Part shown: in pieces, positions 19,847 to 28,644 of the stretch
Layout: every line of letters begins with the position of its first letter
Position numbering within the stretch: the first letter of the stretch is position 1
Source: Clostridia bacterium
GTDB lineage: Bacteria; Bacillota; Clostridia; Acetivibrionales; DSM-2933
Direction: 5' to 3'
Length of the DNA: 64,000 nucleotides
NCBI GenBank assembly: GCA_026418275.1
Contig: JAOABQ010000049.1
Span: 124,001 to 188,000 of the forward strand
The notes under the pieces: model-generated
What the model saw: the letters and a program-made list of their open reading frames with translations, nothing else
Database searches by the model: none
What the model was told of the DNA's origin: nothing
Made by a program: the position numbers and the translations under genes

Positions 19847-19913
19847 ATACAAAGATTTATGAAATGGATAAGTTTGCCGATAATATTAGTAATGGTGAGA
19901 GGGTTTAGTTTGA

Positions 19914-21344
19914 ATGAGCAAAAGAGAAACGGTTACAGTGCCGCAGGAAGAAATAGCAAAACAACGTGAGTATATTCACTTGTTGAAAGAATCAGGTCTT
20001 GGAAAAATAAAAAGATACAGCATTAGCACTTTCGGCTGTCAGATGAACGAAAACGATTCTGAAAGGCTTGCCGGAATGTTGTGCGATATGGGATATAGCG
20101 AAGCACAAAATGAAAGTGAAAGTGATTTAATCATATACAACACCTGTTGTGTAAGGGAAAATGCGGAGCTTAAAGTCTATGGGCATTTGGGGGCTTTAAA
20201 GCATTTAAAGAGAAACAATCCGGAATTGTTGATTGCCGTCTGCGGTTGTATGATGCAGCAGCAGGAAGTCGTTGATCATATTAAAAAAAAATACCGGCAT
20301 GTAGATCTTATTTTTGGCACCCACAATCTATATAAATTTCCCGAATTACTTTATAATGCATCGGTGACAAACGGAATGATTGTGGATATTTGGGAAAGTG
20401 TGGGGCTTGTTGCAGAAGGAATGCCCATCGCAAGAAAGTTTGGTGTAAAAGCCCTTGTTACCGCGATGTATGGTTGTAACAATTTTTGTTCTTATTGTAT
20501 CGTTCCATATGTTCGTGGGAGAGAAAGAAGCAGAAGTGTGGAGGATATTGTAGGGGAAGTTACTGCTCTGGCAGAGAACGGTTATAAGGAAGTTATGCTG
20601 TTAGGGCAAAATGTTAATTCCTACGGCCTGGATCTTGGCGGGGGGTTAACCTTTGCGAAGCTTTTAAAGGAAGTAAACAAGGTAAAAGGGATTGAGAGAA
20701 TAAGGTTTATGACATCCCATCCCAAAGACCTGTCGGATGAACTAATTGAGGCCCTCATGGATTTGGACAAGGTTTGCGAACATCTGCATCTCCCTATTCA
20801 ATCCGGAAGTACAAAGGTTTTGCAGGAAATGAACAGAAAATATACGAAGGAACAGTATTTGTCGCTCATTGACAAAATAAAAAGTAAAAATCCGGATATT
20901 TCACTTACTACCGATATCATTGTAGGATTTCCAGGTGAGTCGGATGCGGATTTCCAAGATACACTGGATGTTCTGGAAAAAGTTCGTTTTGATTCGGCCT
21001 TTACTTTTCTTTATTCCAAAAGAACCGGCACACCTGCCGCCAAAAGAGAAGAGCAGGTGAGCGAGGAAGTAAAAAAAGAAAGATTCGAAAAGCTTTTGGA
21101 AGTTCAAAACAGAATTAGTAAAGAAATCAATGATCAGCTTTTAGGCAGCGAGCTTGAAGTTCTTGTAGAGGGCTTAAGTAAAAATAGTATGGAGACTTAT
21201 ACGGGGAGAACCCGAACCAACAAAATTGTAAACTTTAAAGGAACCGGGGATATGGTTGGCAGATTGGTCAGGGTAAGGATTGACCGGATTCAAACCTGGT
21301 CCCTTGAAGGTGTTGTTATTGAACAAGTTCCTTATTATGCATAA
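19914..21344 (+). CDS. miaB: tRNA-2-methylthio-N6-dimethylallyladenosine synthase
   Basis: Radical SAM methylthiotransferase that modifies A37 of tRNAs reading UNN codons. 476 residues. The N-terminal auxiliary 4Fe-4S cysteines are in STFGCQMNENDSERL, NTCCVRENAE and VCGCMMQQ. The SAM cluster CxxxCxxC is in YGCNNFCSYCIVPYVRGRE. A C-terminal TRAM domain of about 65 residues completes the MiaB order. It begins with an extra stretch of about 30 residues, as in many Firmicute MiaBs. The ribosome binding site is weak (GAGAGGG, more than 10 bases away). Confidence 0.96.
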   Translation: MSKRETVTVPQEEIAKQREYIHLLKESGLGKIKRYSISTFGCQMNENDSERLAGMLCDMGYSEAQNESESDLIIYNTCCVRENAELKVYGHLGALKHLKRNNPELLIAVCGCMMQQQEVVDHIKKKYRHVDLIFGTHNLYKFPELLYNASVTNGMIVDIWESVGLVAEGMPIARKFGVKALVTAMYGCNNFCSYCIVPYVRGRERSRSVEDIVGEVTALAENGYKEVMLLGQNVNSYGLDLGGGLTFAKLLKEVNKVKGIERIRFMTSHPKDLSDELIEALMDLDKVCEHLHLPIQSGSTKVLQEMNRKYTKEQYLSLIDKIKSKNPDISLTTDIIVGFPGESDADFQDTLDVLEKVRFDSAFTFLYSKRTGTPAAKREEQVSEEVKKERFEKLLEVQNRISKEINDQLLGSELEVLVEGLSKNSMETYTGRTRTNKIVNFKGTGDMVGRLVRVRIDRIQTWSLEGVVIEQVPYYA

Positions 21345-21679
21345 AAATATTTAAACTTAGAGCAGAATTCAAAATCTGTGATAGACTGAAAGTAATCCAT
21401 TCCATTCAATCAATCTATACTACTTTTTATGTAAATGTTCTTCCAGAATTCAATTAAACATAGGGCGATACTTAAGAAGCCTGTATCGCCTGAAAATAAA
21501 AAATTACGATAATGATTTTGCATTGGAATCACTCAAATCCTACTTACGTCTCAGGGTTTCACAGCGCAAAAATAAACGAATTTAAAAGATTTTGCACTTC
21601 AATATTGTTTGGTATTCGTCTCTTTTATTATAAACGAAAACTGTTCTTACTAAAGGGTATGGAAGCAAAGGGGGCCAAC
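21345..21679 (+). other. 335-base intergenic region with one hairpin
   Basis: Holds an 8-bp hairpin, GGCGATAC/GTATCGCC (about 21463-21490), without a T tract. It also has a short stretch (about 21505-21525, CGATAATGATTTTGCATTGG) that resembles part of the dispersed repeat and may be a decayed copy. The frame of the downstream gene is open from 21512, but that part has no ribosome binding site. I recognise no riboswitch. Confidence 0.5.
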
Positions 21680-22999
21680 ATGCGGAAATTTCTTAACAAG
21701 AAGGGATCTGTGACTGTTGAGGCGACATTAGTTCTTCCGATCTTTATCAGTGTTGTAGTCTGTATTGCCTTTATTATCAAACTCATTTACGTGCATGAAG
21801 TCATGCAGCATGCTATTTCCGGGGCAGCGGATGAGATGGCCTCATACAGCTATCTGTACGAGGTTACCGGAATTAAAGACCTTCATGATGAAGTGCGGGA
21901 TGGGATGGATAAAAGTGCACAGGTATTTGAGAAGCATAAGTCAACGGTATTGAACTCCTTCGATATGTTTCAAACTTCCTCCGGGAAGGCGGTGGATAGT
22001 GCCAGCGGCGGCTTGGAAGCTGTTTCAGGTGGAGATATCAACCAAGCGGCAGCAAGTGCTGAGGAAGTAAAGAAGCAGGTAGAAAAAGCGAGAGAAAGTA
22101 TCCGGAATATATCCAAGGTCGCAGGAGAAATTAAAAAAAACCCGATGAGAGAGATTAAAAGCATTCTCTCTCTGTTCGGAAGAAATGTATTCAGGGAGAT
22201 TAAGAATGAATTTTTCGTAGCTCTTGTAAAGCTTCATATGAGTAAATATCTTGCAGTTGAAGATCAGCTTTCGGCAAATCAAAGACTTATGGGTTTTGGA
22301 ATCGAGGGCGGTTTTGAAGGATTGAACTTTGAAAAGTCGAACTTCTTTAAAAGTAAACAGGAAGAGGATTTTGACATTATCGTTACATATAAGCTTAAAA
22401 TTCCGGTTCCCTTTAACGTCTTACCCCGGTTTAATATGGTCCAACGGGCCACGGTGAAGGCATGGCTCGATGGTGGAGTGATTAAACCCACACCCACACC
22501 CCGGCCTTCAGGAACCCCCTCCGCCACACCCACAGGCTCCCCCGGTGCGACCCCCTCGGCGACCCCTGCTACAGGATCTCAAGCCATTGCAGATGTTATA
22601 AAAACATTGCCAACTGATTTTTGGGCACTTCCAAAACTGGAACGCGGGAAGAAAATTGAAGCGTTTTTGGGTAGAAATCAGGATGAGTTTGCACCGATTG
22701 ATATATTGGAAAACCGAAATGTGATCAGTATGGTAACACATGATATAAGAAGAGATAGTTTTCAGGGAAGAGGTTTTTATACTACACTGGAAAGTGAAAT
22801 TAAAAAGTTAGCGGCCTTAACCGAATATAAGAAAGGTAATATAGATATCCGGGCTTCGGACTACGATAGCAAGGAGTTTCAGCTTGTCATACCTGATTGC
22901 GCGATTACACCGGATCAAATCAAATGGATTGAAGATGCAAAGCTGATGGCAGCACAAAACGGAATCAGGATGTCGGTGATTGTAGCCAAGTCACCTTAA
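21680..22999 (+). CDS. TadE-like pilus/secreted protein with Pro/Thr-rich linker
   Basis: 439 residues. The N-terminus KKGSVTVEATLVLPIFISVV is a class III (Tad/Flp-type) signal: Gly-Ser cleavage region, conserved Glu, long hydrophobic helix. An extracellular domain with coiled-coil-like stretches (SAEEVKKQVEKARESIR) follows. A low-complexity Pro/Thr/Ser/Gly linker at about residues 270-300 (bases 22485-22575) leads to a C-terminal domain of about 140 residues with no family I recognise. The start is ATG 21680 after AAAGGGGG. The prepilin peptidase gene follows 41 bases later, consistent with processing of this protein. No TadA/B/C secretion ATPase or platform is nearby. Confidence 0.8.
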   Translation: MRKFLNKKGSVTVEATLVLPIFISVVVCIAFIIKLIYVHEVMQHAISGAADEMASYSYLYEVTGIKDLHDEVRDGMDKSAQVFEKHKSTVLNSFDMFQTSSGKAVDSASGGLEAVSGGDINQAAASAEEVKKQVEKARESIRNISKVAGEIKKNPMREIKSILSLFGRNVFREIKNEFFVALVKLHMSKYLAVEDQLSANQRLMGFGIEGGFEGLNFEKSNFFKSKQEEDFDIIVTYKLKIPVPFNVLPRFNMVQRATVKAWLDGGVIKPTPTPRPSGTPSATPTGSPGATPSATPATGSQAIADVIKTLPTDFWALPKLERGKKIEAFLGRNQDEFAPIDILENRNVISMVTHDIRRDSFQGRGFYTTLESEIKKLAALTEYKKGNIDIRASDYDSKEFQLVIPDCAITPDQIKWIEDAKLMAAQNGIRMSVIVAKSP

Positions 23000-23040
23000 G
23001 GGTTGAGACATGATAATATCAGGATGAAAGGGGCTTTTGA

Positions 23041-23667
23041 ATGGAATATTTTTTACTTATTTTCCTGTCTGTTTTCGTTGGCTTATTAATTCTTGCTTAC
23101 CTGGATTTTTCTAACCGGTTTAATCCCTATCCAAAATGGATTTTAAGCCTTTTTAGAAAAAATATGAAGTCCGTTTTATTATTTATCACCGTACTGGTAA
23201 TGTATGTATTACTTTACCGTGGATTTGGATATTCTATCGGGTTTTTTAAGTACGGCCTTTTGGGAGCAATCCTGATTGCTGCGAGTTTTAAAGACATTGA
23301 AACCAAAAAGGTTCCCAAGGAACTGGTGATTTTTAGTTTGATAACCGGAATTCTTATGGTGCTCACCACGATGAATATATCCATAATGACCGATGCCTTT
23401 TTAGGGTTATTGTGTACAAGTATAATCCTTTTCTTTATCTCATTGGTTACGAAGGGCGGGATGGGGAAAGGGGATATCATGATTTTTTCCTGTGCGGGGA
23501 TTTATTTGGGACTTCAAAATGTGCTTTCGGCTATGCTCCTGTCTACGTTTCTAAGTGGGGTGGCAGGGCTGGCAGTACTAGTGTTCCGGCTATCAAACAG
23601 AAAAGACTTTATCCCGTTTATTCCCTTTATGTTTGTGGGCACAATGATTACGGTATTATATATGTAA
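23041..23667 (+). CDS. prepilin peptidase, A24 family (TadV/CpaA type)
   Basis: Membrane aspartyl protease that cleaves type IV/Tad prepilins. 208 residues with about six hydrophobic segments. The two catalytic Asp motifs are ASFKDIETKKVP and the GxGD loop GGMGKGDIMIF. It lacks the N-terminal methylase/zinc domain of PilD, which is typical of TadV/CpaA. GAAAGGGG precedes the ATG. Its likely substrate is the adjacent TadE-like protein (inference). Confidence 0.88.
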   Translation: MEYFLLIFLSVFVGLLILAYLDFSNRFNPYPKWILSLFRKNMKSVLLFITVLVMYVLLYRGFGYSIGFFKYGLLGAILIAASFKDIETKKVPKELVIFSLITGILMVLTTMNISIMTDAFLGLLCTSIILFFISLVTKGGMGKGDIMIFSCAGIYLGLQNVLSAMLLSTFLSGVAGLAVLVFRLSNRKDFIPFIPFMFVGTMITVLYM

Positions 23668-23801
23668 AGTTGAATACTTATAAGGTAGGGGCATGTTCTT
23701 ATCTATGATAACTCCAAAAACCAAGTTCCAAGGCCAGCGATTCCAAGCCTATTTAAGGCAAACTACAAAATTAAATTGCTATAGTTTTTTATGAATGCAC
23801 T

Positions 23802-23835
23802 AAAAAAGCCCACAATTTGTAGGCTTTTACTTTTA
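23802..23835. terminator. bidirectional terminator
   Basis: Stem AAAAGCC/GGCTTTT (23804-23810/23822-23828), extended by ACA/TGT with one mismatch, has T-rich flanks on both strands. It serves the prepilin peptidase gene (+) and the convergent anti-sigma gene (-). Confidence 0.75.
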
Positions 23836-23856
23836 GTATAGGGTTAAAAAATTCTA

Positions 23857-24297
23857 TTAAACTACAATGGTTAACGATATTTTTGTTCCTTTTGGAAGGT
23901 TTGGGGATATCTCCATGCTGTCGAACAATTGACTGGTAATTAATAACCCGCGGCCTCTTCCGGTAAGAGAAGAAATATCCGGCATTTGATCCAACTCAAA
24001 AGTCTTTTTGCTTAAGCTGTCTAATGACATATCCAAACCGGATCCTTCATCACAAATGTCAAAATAAATAGTATTATTTTCTTTTTTTATGGAAAGAGAT
24101 ATTTTACCGGGACTTTTATTATATCCGTGTTCAAGAGAATTAACCACTAATTCGTGGACAGCACTCTTTAGCTTAAATCTGGCACTTTCGTCACTTGTCA
24201 CACTGTTAATGATTTCTTCGCTAAAGGTAAGAACTTTTTCAATACTGTCTTCTTCAAATGGAATGTAAGCTTCTAGATTATAAGATAAAACTTGCAT
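23857..24297 (-). CDS. anti-sigma regulatory factor / RsbW-like serine-protein kinase (HATPase_c_2)
   Basis: 146 residues of the GHKL ATPase fold. The N box is LKSAVHELVVNSLEHGYN, G1 is DICDEGSGLDMSL and G2 is GRGRGLLI. RsbW/SpoIIAB-like proteins bind a sigma factor or phosphorylate an anti-anti-sigma antagonist. Neither partner is encoded next to it, so the target is unknown; it could also be a stand-alone ATPase of a phosphatase cascade. The start is ATG 24297, 5 bases after GGAGGAG; the upstream GTG overlaps that site. An extended -10 lies at 24317-24322 on the minus strand. Confidence 0.82.
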   Translation of the reverse strand: MQVLSYNLEAYIPFEEDSIEKVLTFSEEIINSVTSDESARFKLKSAVHELVVNSLEHGYNKSPGKISLSIKKENNTIYFDICDEGSGLDMSLDSLSKKTFELDQMPDISSLTGRGRGLLITSQLFDSMEISPNLPKGTKISLTIVV

Positions 24298-24668
24298 CGT
24301 CACTCCTCCAAAACATATTATACCATTAATTATTTCTGAAATCCAGACAAATTAGTGTTTTAAATCAAATTATTTTGTATAATATATTCATATCCAGTTA
24401 TGAATAAAATCATTACTGATGCGTAACAGATAAGCTTAAATGATGGTATTCATTTCTATCAATCATTGAATCGCTTTGTGTTTAATTGCTTAAAAGTGAT
24501 ATCGGCAACCGCTCAAATAGCACTTATAATATTACGATAGTGAATATGAAGGTAGTATAACAAAAAGATTTAGCTTTCTTGAGGTTATTATAATATAAAA
24601 AAAGTATAATGTGAATTGGGATTTATTGTATAAATTTTCAGCAGTTCGTTTACATAGGGAGGGAACAA
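24298..24668. other. 371-base divergent promoter region
   Basis: AT-rich spacer between the minus-strand anti-sigma gene and polX. It contains TGG-TATAAT on the minus strand (24317-24322) for the anti-sigma gene. Several TATAAT-like hexamers on the plus strand around 24585-24615 could serve polX, but none has a convincing -35. Confidence 0.45.
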
Positions 24669-26378
24669 ATGGACAAATATCAAATCAGTAAAATTTTAAA
24701 TGAGATCGGTGTACTTATGGAGATTAAAGGGGAAGTATTTTTTAAATCAAAGGCCTATTACGATGCAGCCAGGACAATAGAATTCTTGGAAGAGGATATT
24801 GAAATTTTAGTGAGGGAAAACCGCCTCAAAGAGGTTAAGGGAATTGGAGAAGCGTTATCTCAAAAGGTTGGTGAGTTGGTTACTACAGGTAGACTCCAAT
24901 ATCTGGAGGATTTAAAAGGGACCATTCCCGAAGGGCTTCCGGAAATGCTTAAAATACCGGGGCTGGGGCCTAAAAAGGTTAAAAGTATTTATGAAAAGCT
25001 TGGAATTACCAATATCGGAGAATTAAAGTATGCTTGTTTGGAAAACAGGCTCATTAAGCTTTCGGGCTTCGGTGAAAAAACTCAGGCAAAGGTTTTGGAG
25101 GGAATTGAAAATCTCAATAAATATGCAGGACAATACCATTTTCCTATCGCATGGAACTTTTCCCGGGAATTTATTGCTTTTTTAGAGAAAAGCAGTGATG
25201 TGAAGAGGTGCAGTATTGGTGGAAGCCTTAGAAGGAAAAAGGAGACGATTAAGGATATTGATATTTTAGTTAGCAGTGATGAGCCAGTAAAGGTAATGGA
25301 CTTATTTACCGGACATTCCTTGGTACATAAGGTTGTAGCGAAAGGGGATACCAAATCCAGTGTGATGCTTCAGTGCGGCATAAACGTGGATTTAAGGGTG
25401 GTAAGCGACGAGGAATATCCCTTTGCGCTGCATCATTTTACAGGAAGCAAGGAGCACAATACAAGAATGCGGCATATGGCAAAGCAGCAGGGGATCAAGA
25501 TGAATGAATACGGCTTGTTTAAAGGTGATGAACGTATTCCATGCAATACCGAGGAAGAGATATTTGAGGTGTTTGGTATGCAGTTTATACCTCCTGAAAT
25601 GAGGGAAAACAATGGGGAGGTTGAAGCCGCGATAGAGGGAAGAATCCCTGAACTCCTGAAGGAACATGAGGTGAAAGGAATTTTTCACGTACATTCCCAA
25701 TATAGCGATGGATCCAATTCAATCGAAGAACTGGCAAAAGCATGTATAGAGCAGGGCTATTCTTATCTTGGAATTTCGGACCACAGCCAGACTGCATTTT
25801 ATGCCGGCGGACTGAAGGTGGATGAGATCAAGCGGCAGCATGAGGAAATTGAGTTGCTAAACCGCAAATATCCGGACTTTTTAATTCTGAAAGGGATTGA
25901 ACTGGATATTCTTCCCGACGGTTCAGTAGATTACAATGATGAGGTTTTATCCTGGTTTGATTTTACCATTGCTTCTGTGCATTCCTCCTTTGGAATGGAT
26001 GAAGATAAAATGACCGAGAGAGTGATCCGGGCCATAAGAAATAAGTACGTAAGGATCCTTGGACACCCCACCGGAAGACTTATTTTATCGAGAGAGCCCT
26101 TTAAAATTAATATGAATGAAATCATTAAAACAGCAGCCGAGGAAGGTGTACTTTTGGAGATCAACGCGAATCCCTACCGATTGGATCTCGACTGGCGGCT
26201 TTGTAAGGGTGCAAAGGAGGCAGGATGCCGGTTTGTAATCAGTCCGGATGCCCATAGTCTGGAAGGAATGAAGGATGTCCAATATGGGGTCAATATAGCA
26301 AGAAAAGGATGGCTGACCAAGGAAGATGTAGTAAATTGCTTAAGTAAAGAGGAGATCAGAAAATACTATGCAATTTAA
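24669..26378 (+). CDS. polX: DNA polymerase/3'-5' exonuclease PolX
   Basis: Family X repair polymerase for gap filling in base-excision repair. 569 residues, typical length. N-terminal 8-kDa/HhH region (KIPGLGPKKVKSIYEKLG, LSGFGEKTQAKVLEGI), polymerase palm with Asp pair in SIGGSLRRKKETIKDIDIL, dRP/thumb region, and a C-terminal PHP exonuclease domain with metal-binding HVHSQYSDGSNSIEEL, GISDHSQTAFYAGG and SPDAHSLEGM. AGGGAGG precedes the ATG. Monocistronic. Confidence 0.95.
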   Translation: MDKYQISKILNEIGVLMEIKGEVFFKSKAYYDAARTIEFLEEDIEILVRENRLKEVKGIGEALSQKVGELVTTGRLQYLEDLKGTIPEGLPEMLKIPGLGPKKVKSIYEKLGITNIGELKYACLENRLIKLSGFGEKTQAKVLEGIENLNKYAGQYHFPIAWNFSREFIAFLEKSSDVKRCSIGGSLRRKKETIKDIDILVSSDEPVKVMDLFTGHSLVHKVVAKGDTKSSVMLQCGINVDLRVVSDEEYPFALHHFTGSKEHNTRMRHMAKQQGIKMNEYGLFKGDERIPCNTEEEIFEVFGMQFIPPEMRENNGEVEAAIEGRIPELLKEHEVKGIFHVHSQYSDGSNSIEELAKACIEQGYSYLGISDHSQTAFYAGGLKVDEIKRQHEEIELLNRKYPDFLILKGIELDILPDGSVDYNDEVLSWFDFTIASVHSSFGMDEDKMTERVIRAIRNKYVRILGHPTGRLILSREPFKINMNEIIKTAAEEGVLLEINANPYRLDLDWRLCKGAKEAGCRFVISPDAHSLEGMKDVQYGVNIARKGWLTKEDVVNCLSKEEIRKYYAI

Positions 26379-26478
26379 ACCCTAAAGCGCCTTTTTACTC
26401 TTTTAAACACCTTTTTTTGTTGAATTATCCCGGGTTCTTTAGTAAAATAAGAATTAACATATTTTTTTGTGAGGAGAG

Positions 26479-27855
26479 ATGAGCAAGATGAGTAAGAGAG
26501 ACGTTACAAAAGTGCTATTAGATGAGAATGAGATTCCAAGACAATGGTATAACATTGTTGCGGACATGCCCAATAAGCCTATGCCTTTCTACAGCCCAAT
26601 GACAGGCAAACCGGCTACTCCGGACGATATGAAGGCGATTTTCCCAATGGAACTGATTATGCAGGAAATGTCTGCAGACCGTTGGATTGATATTCCCGAT
26701 GAAGTTAGAGAAATGTACAAGCAGTGGAGACCTGCGCCTTTATACAGGGCAAAGGGCCTTGAAAAATTATTAGGTACTCCGGCTAGGATTTATTATAAAT
26801 ATGAAGGTACCAATGCAACTGGAAGCCATAAGCTCAATACTTCCATTCCACAAGCCTTTTATAACAAGGCGGCAGGCATCAAAAGACTTGCAACCGAGAC
26901 AGGTGCCGGCCAGTGGGGAAGTGCCCTGAGTTTGGCATGTAACCGCTTTGGTATGGAATGTACCGTTTATATGGTTAAGGTCAGCTATCAGCAAAAACCC
27001 TATAGACGTTCCTTTATGAAAACCTTTGGTGCAGATGTTATTGCAAGTCCCAGCAATCTTACGAACTGTGGGAGATCCATTTTGGAGAAGGACCCGGACT
27101 GTACAGGGAGCCTTGGGATTGCTATCAGTGAAGCGGTAGAGGATGCTGCAACCCACAGCGACACAAATTATGCTTTGGGAAGTGTTTTGAACCATGTTTG
27201 CATGCACCAAACCATTATCGGTATGGAAACCAAAAAACAATTGGAAATGATCGATGAATACCCGGATGCCATTTTCGCATGCTGCGGCGGCGGAAGTAAC
27301 TTTGCCGGAATTACCTTCCCCTTCCTTGCGGATAAATTAAAAGGAAGTAAAGTAAGAGCCGTTGCAGTAGAACCGACTGCTTGTCCTACCCTCACAAAAG
27401 GCGTATTTGCTTATGATTACGGTGACACGGCAAAAGTTGCCCCCATCACCAAAATGTATACATTAGGCCACGATTTTGTACCTGCAGGAATTCATGCAGG
27501 GGGATTGCGTTATCACGGGGAGTCACCCATTGTAAGCCAGCTTTACCATGACGGTCTTATTGAAGCACAGGCTTATGGGCAAAAGTCTGTTTTTGAAGCT
27601 GCAGTTATGTTTGCAAGGTCGGAAGGAATCGTACCTGCTCCCGAATCCTCACATGCAATCCGCGGCGCAATTAATGAAGCTTTGCTGGCCAAGGAATCCG
27701 GTGAAGAAAAGGTAATCCTATTTTGCTTAAGCGGACACGGTTATTTTGATTTCTCAGCTTATGACAATTATTTTGAAGGTAAACTGGAAGATATCGAATA
27801 CTCGGAAGAGAGTGTAAAGACAAGTCTTAATAACTTGCCTAAGATAGAAGAATAA
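26479..27855 (+). CDS. trpB: tryptophan synthase beta-like PLP enzyme (TrpB2 type)
   Basis: 458 residues, longer than canonical TrpB (about 400) and with the TrpB2 N-terminal extension (EIPRQWYNIVADMP). The PLP lysine is in EGTNATGSHKLNTSI, the substrate loop in TETGAGQWGSALSLAC, and the phosphate cup in FACCGGGSNFAG. TrpB2 condenses indole or O-phosphoserine-type substrates with serine and often works without TrpA. No other trp genes are nearby. AGGAG at 26472-26476 is only 2 bases from ATG 26479 but 11 from the in-frame ATG 26488, so the true start may be 26488. Confidence 0.9.
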   Translation: MSKMSKRDVTKVLLDENEIPRQWYNIVADMPNKPMPFYSPMTGKPATPDDMKAIFPMELIMQEMSADRWIDIPDEVREMYKQWRPAPLYRAKGLEKLLGTPARIYYKYEGTNATGSHKLNTSIPQAFYNKAAGIKRLATETGAGQWGSALSLACNRFGMECTVYMVKVSYQQKPYRRSFMKTFGADVIASPSNLTNCGRSILEKDPDCTGSLGIAISEAVEDAATHSDTNYALGSVLNHVCMHQTIIGMETKKQLEMIDEYPDAIFACCGGGSNFAGITFPFLADKLKGSKVRAVAVEPTACPTLTKGVFAYDYGDTAKVAPITKMYTLGHDFVPAGIHAGGLRYHGESPIVSQLYHDGLIEAQAYGQKSVFEAAVMFARSEGIVPAPESSHAIRGAINEALLAKESGEEKVILFCLSGHGYFDFSAYDNYFEGKLEDIEYSEESVKTSLNNLPKIEE

Positions 27856-27868
27856 GTTGAAAGTTTGA

Positions 27869-27908
27869 GAAAGCCAAGAACCTATATATGAGGGTCTTGG
27901 CTTTTTTG
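27869..27908 (+). terminator. intrinsic terminator after trpB2
   Basis: A 9-bp stem, AAGCCAAGA/TCTTGGCTT, with an inner CC/GG pair and AT-rich loop, is followed by TTTT. Confidence 0.92.
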
Positions 27909-27965
27909 AATGTTTTTACGAATGGTTTTATATTGAAAAAACATGCGCCTTAAAGTACAATATTT

Positions 27966-27980
27966 TTATAATACTTATTT
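27966..27980 (+). promoter_or_regulatory. Fur/PerR-box-like site overlapping a -10
   Basis: TTATAATACTTATTT matches 11 of 14 fixed positions of the PerR box TTATAAT-N-ATTATAA and includes TATAAT. It lies about 115 bases before the Fur-family gene, as expected for autoregulation. The similarity could be chance in AT-rich DNA. Confidence 0.3.
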
Positions 27981-28095
27981 ACATTAGTGCTGGTAGCATC
28001 CGCATAAACAAACCAAGGTGAAAGGTACTTTTTATAAAAGATAAACTTACATTGATGCAAATAGGTATAAGTATTCGTTAAAAGGATGTAGATGG

Positions 28096-28527
28096 ATGCC
28101 AACATCAAAGCATGAAGATAATATACTGACCAAAAAGGGCTGTAAGAACACCAAATCAAGAAAGGCAGTCATTCATGTTCTGGAAAAGGCAGAAGCGCCC
28201 ATGAGTGCAGAAGAAATATACCTGAGTGTAAAGGGATTGGGAACGTCGGTAAACCTTTCCACCGTATACCGGACGCTGGAACTCATGGAAAGCAAAGGTC
28301 TTGTCAATAAATCCATTATGAGTGAGGGAAAAGCCCGGTATGAACTATCCGGGGAAGGACACCGGCATCATTTGATTTGTACTAATTGCAACAAAATGGT
28401 TCCGATAGAAGTTTGTCCAATAGAAGCATTGGAAGATAAAGTTGGGAAAAAAACCAATTTTGAAATAACAGGGCATAAGCTGGAATTCTATGGGGTTTGC
28501 CCCGAATGTAAAAAAGAAAACGAATAA
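28096..28527 (+). CDS. Fur-family transcriptional regulator
   Basis: 143 residues. Winged-helix DNA-binding domain with recognition segment NLSTVYRTLELMESKGLV, then the metal-binding dimerisation domain: HRHHLICTNCNKM, a second cysteine pair CPEC near the end, and GHKLEFYGVC. The two CxxC pairs make the structural zinc site. Whether it is Fur, PerR or Zur cannot be settled by eye. An unusual extra Cys is present in VPIEVCPIE. AAAGGATG precedes ATG 28096. htpG lies downstream behind its own CIRCE. Confidence 0.9.
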   Translation: MPTSKHEDNILTKKGCKNTKSRKAVIHVLEKAEAPMSAEEIYLSVKGLGTSVNLSTVYRTLELMESKGLVNKSIMSEGKARYELSGEGHRHHLICTNCNKMVPIEVCPIEALEDKVGKKTNFEITGHKLEFYGVCPECKKENE

Positions 28528-28546
28528 ATGAACCCAATAAAAATTA

Positions 28547-28573
28547 TTAGCACTCTTTAATAAAGAGTGCTAA
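28547..28573 (+). promoter_or_regulatory. CIRCE operator (HrcA binding) upstream of htpG
   Basis: Exact consensus TTAGCACTC-N9-GAGTGCTAA. It lies just upstream of TTGACA at 28581, so HrcA bound here should block the htpG promoter. Confidence 0.97.
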
Positions 28574-28580
28574 TTTTCTC

Positions 28581-28608
28581 TTGACATTTTTAAATCTATC
28601 GGTAATAT
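28581..28608 (+). promoter_or_regulatory. htpG promoter
   Basis: TTGACA (28581-28586), 16-base spacer, TAATAT (28603-28608), directly downstream of the CIRCE element. Confidence 0.7.
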
Positions 28609-28644
28609 ATAAAATAGAGAATCTTTAAAGGGAGGTTTTTGACA

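Noticed and set aside
21463..21490. 8-bp hairpin after miaB as a terminator
   Set aside because: No T tract follows and it is about 120 bases from the stop.
21500..21600. Possible c-di-GMP riboswitch before the TadE-like gene
   Set aside because: The conserved GEMM core and tetraloop-receptor motifs are not present.
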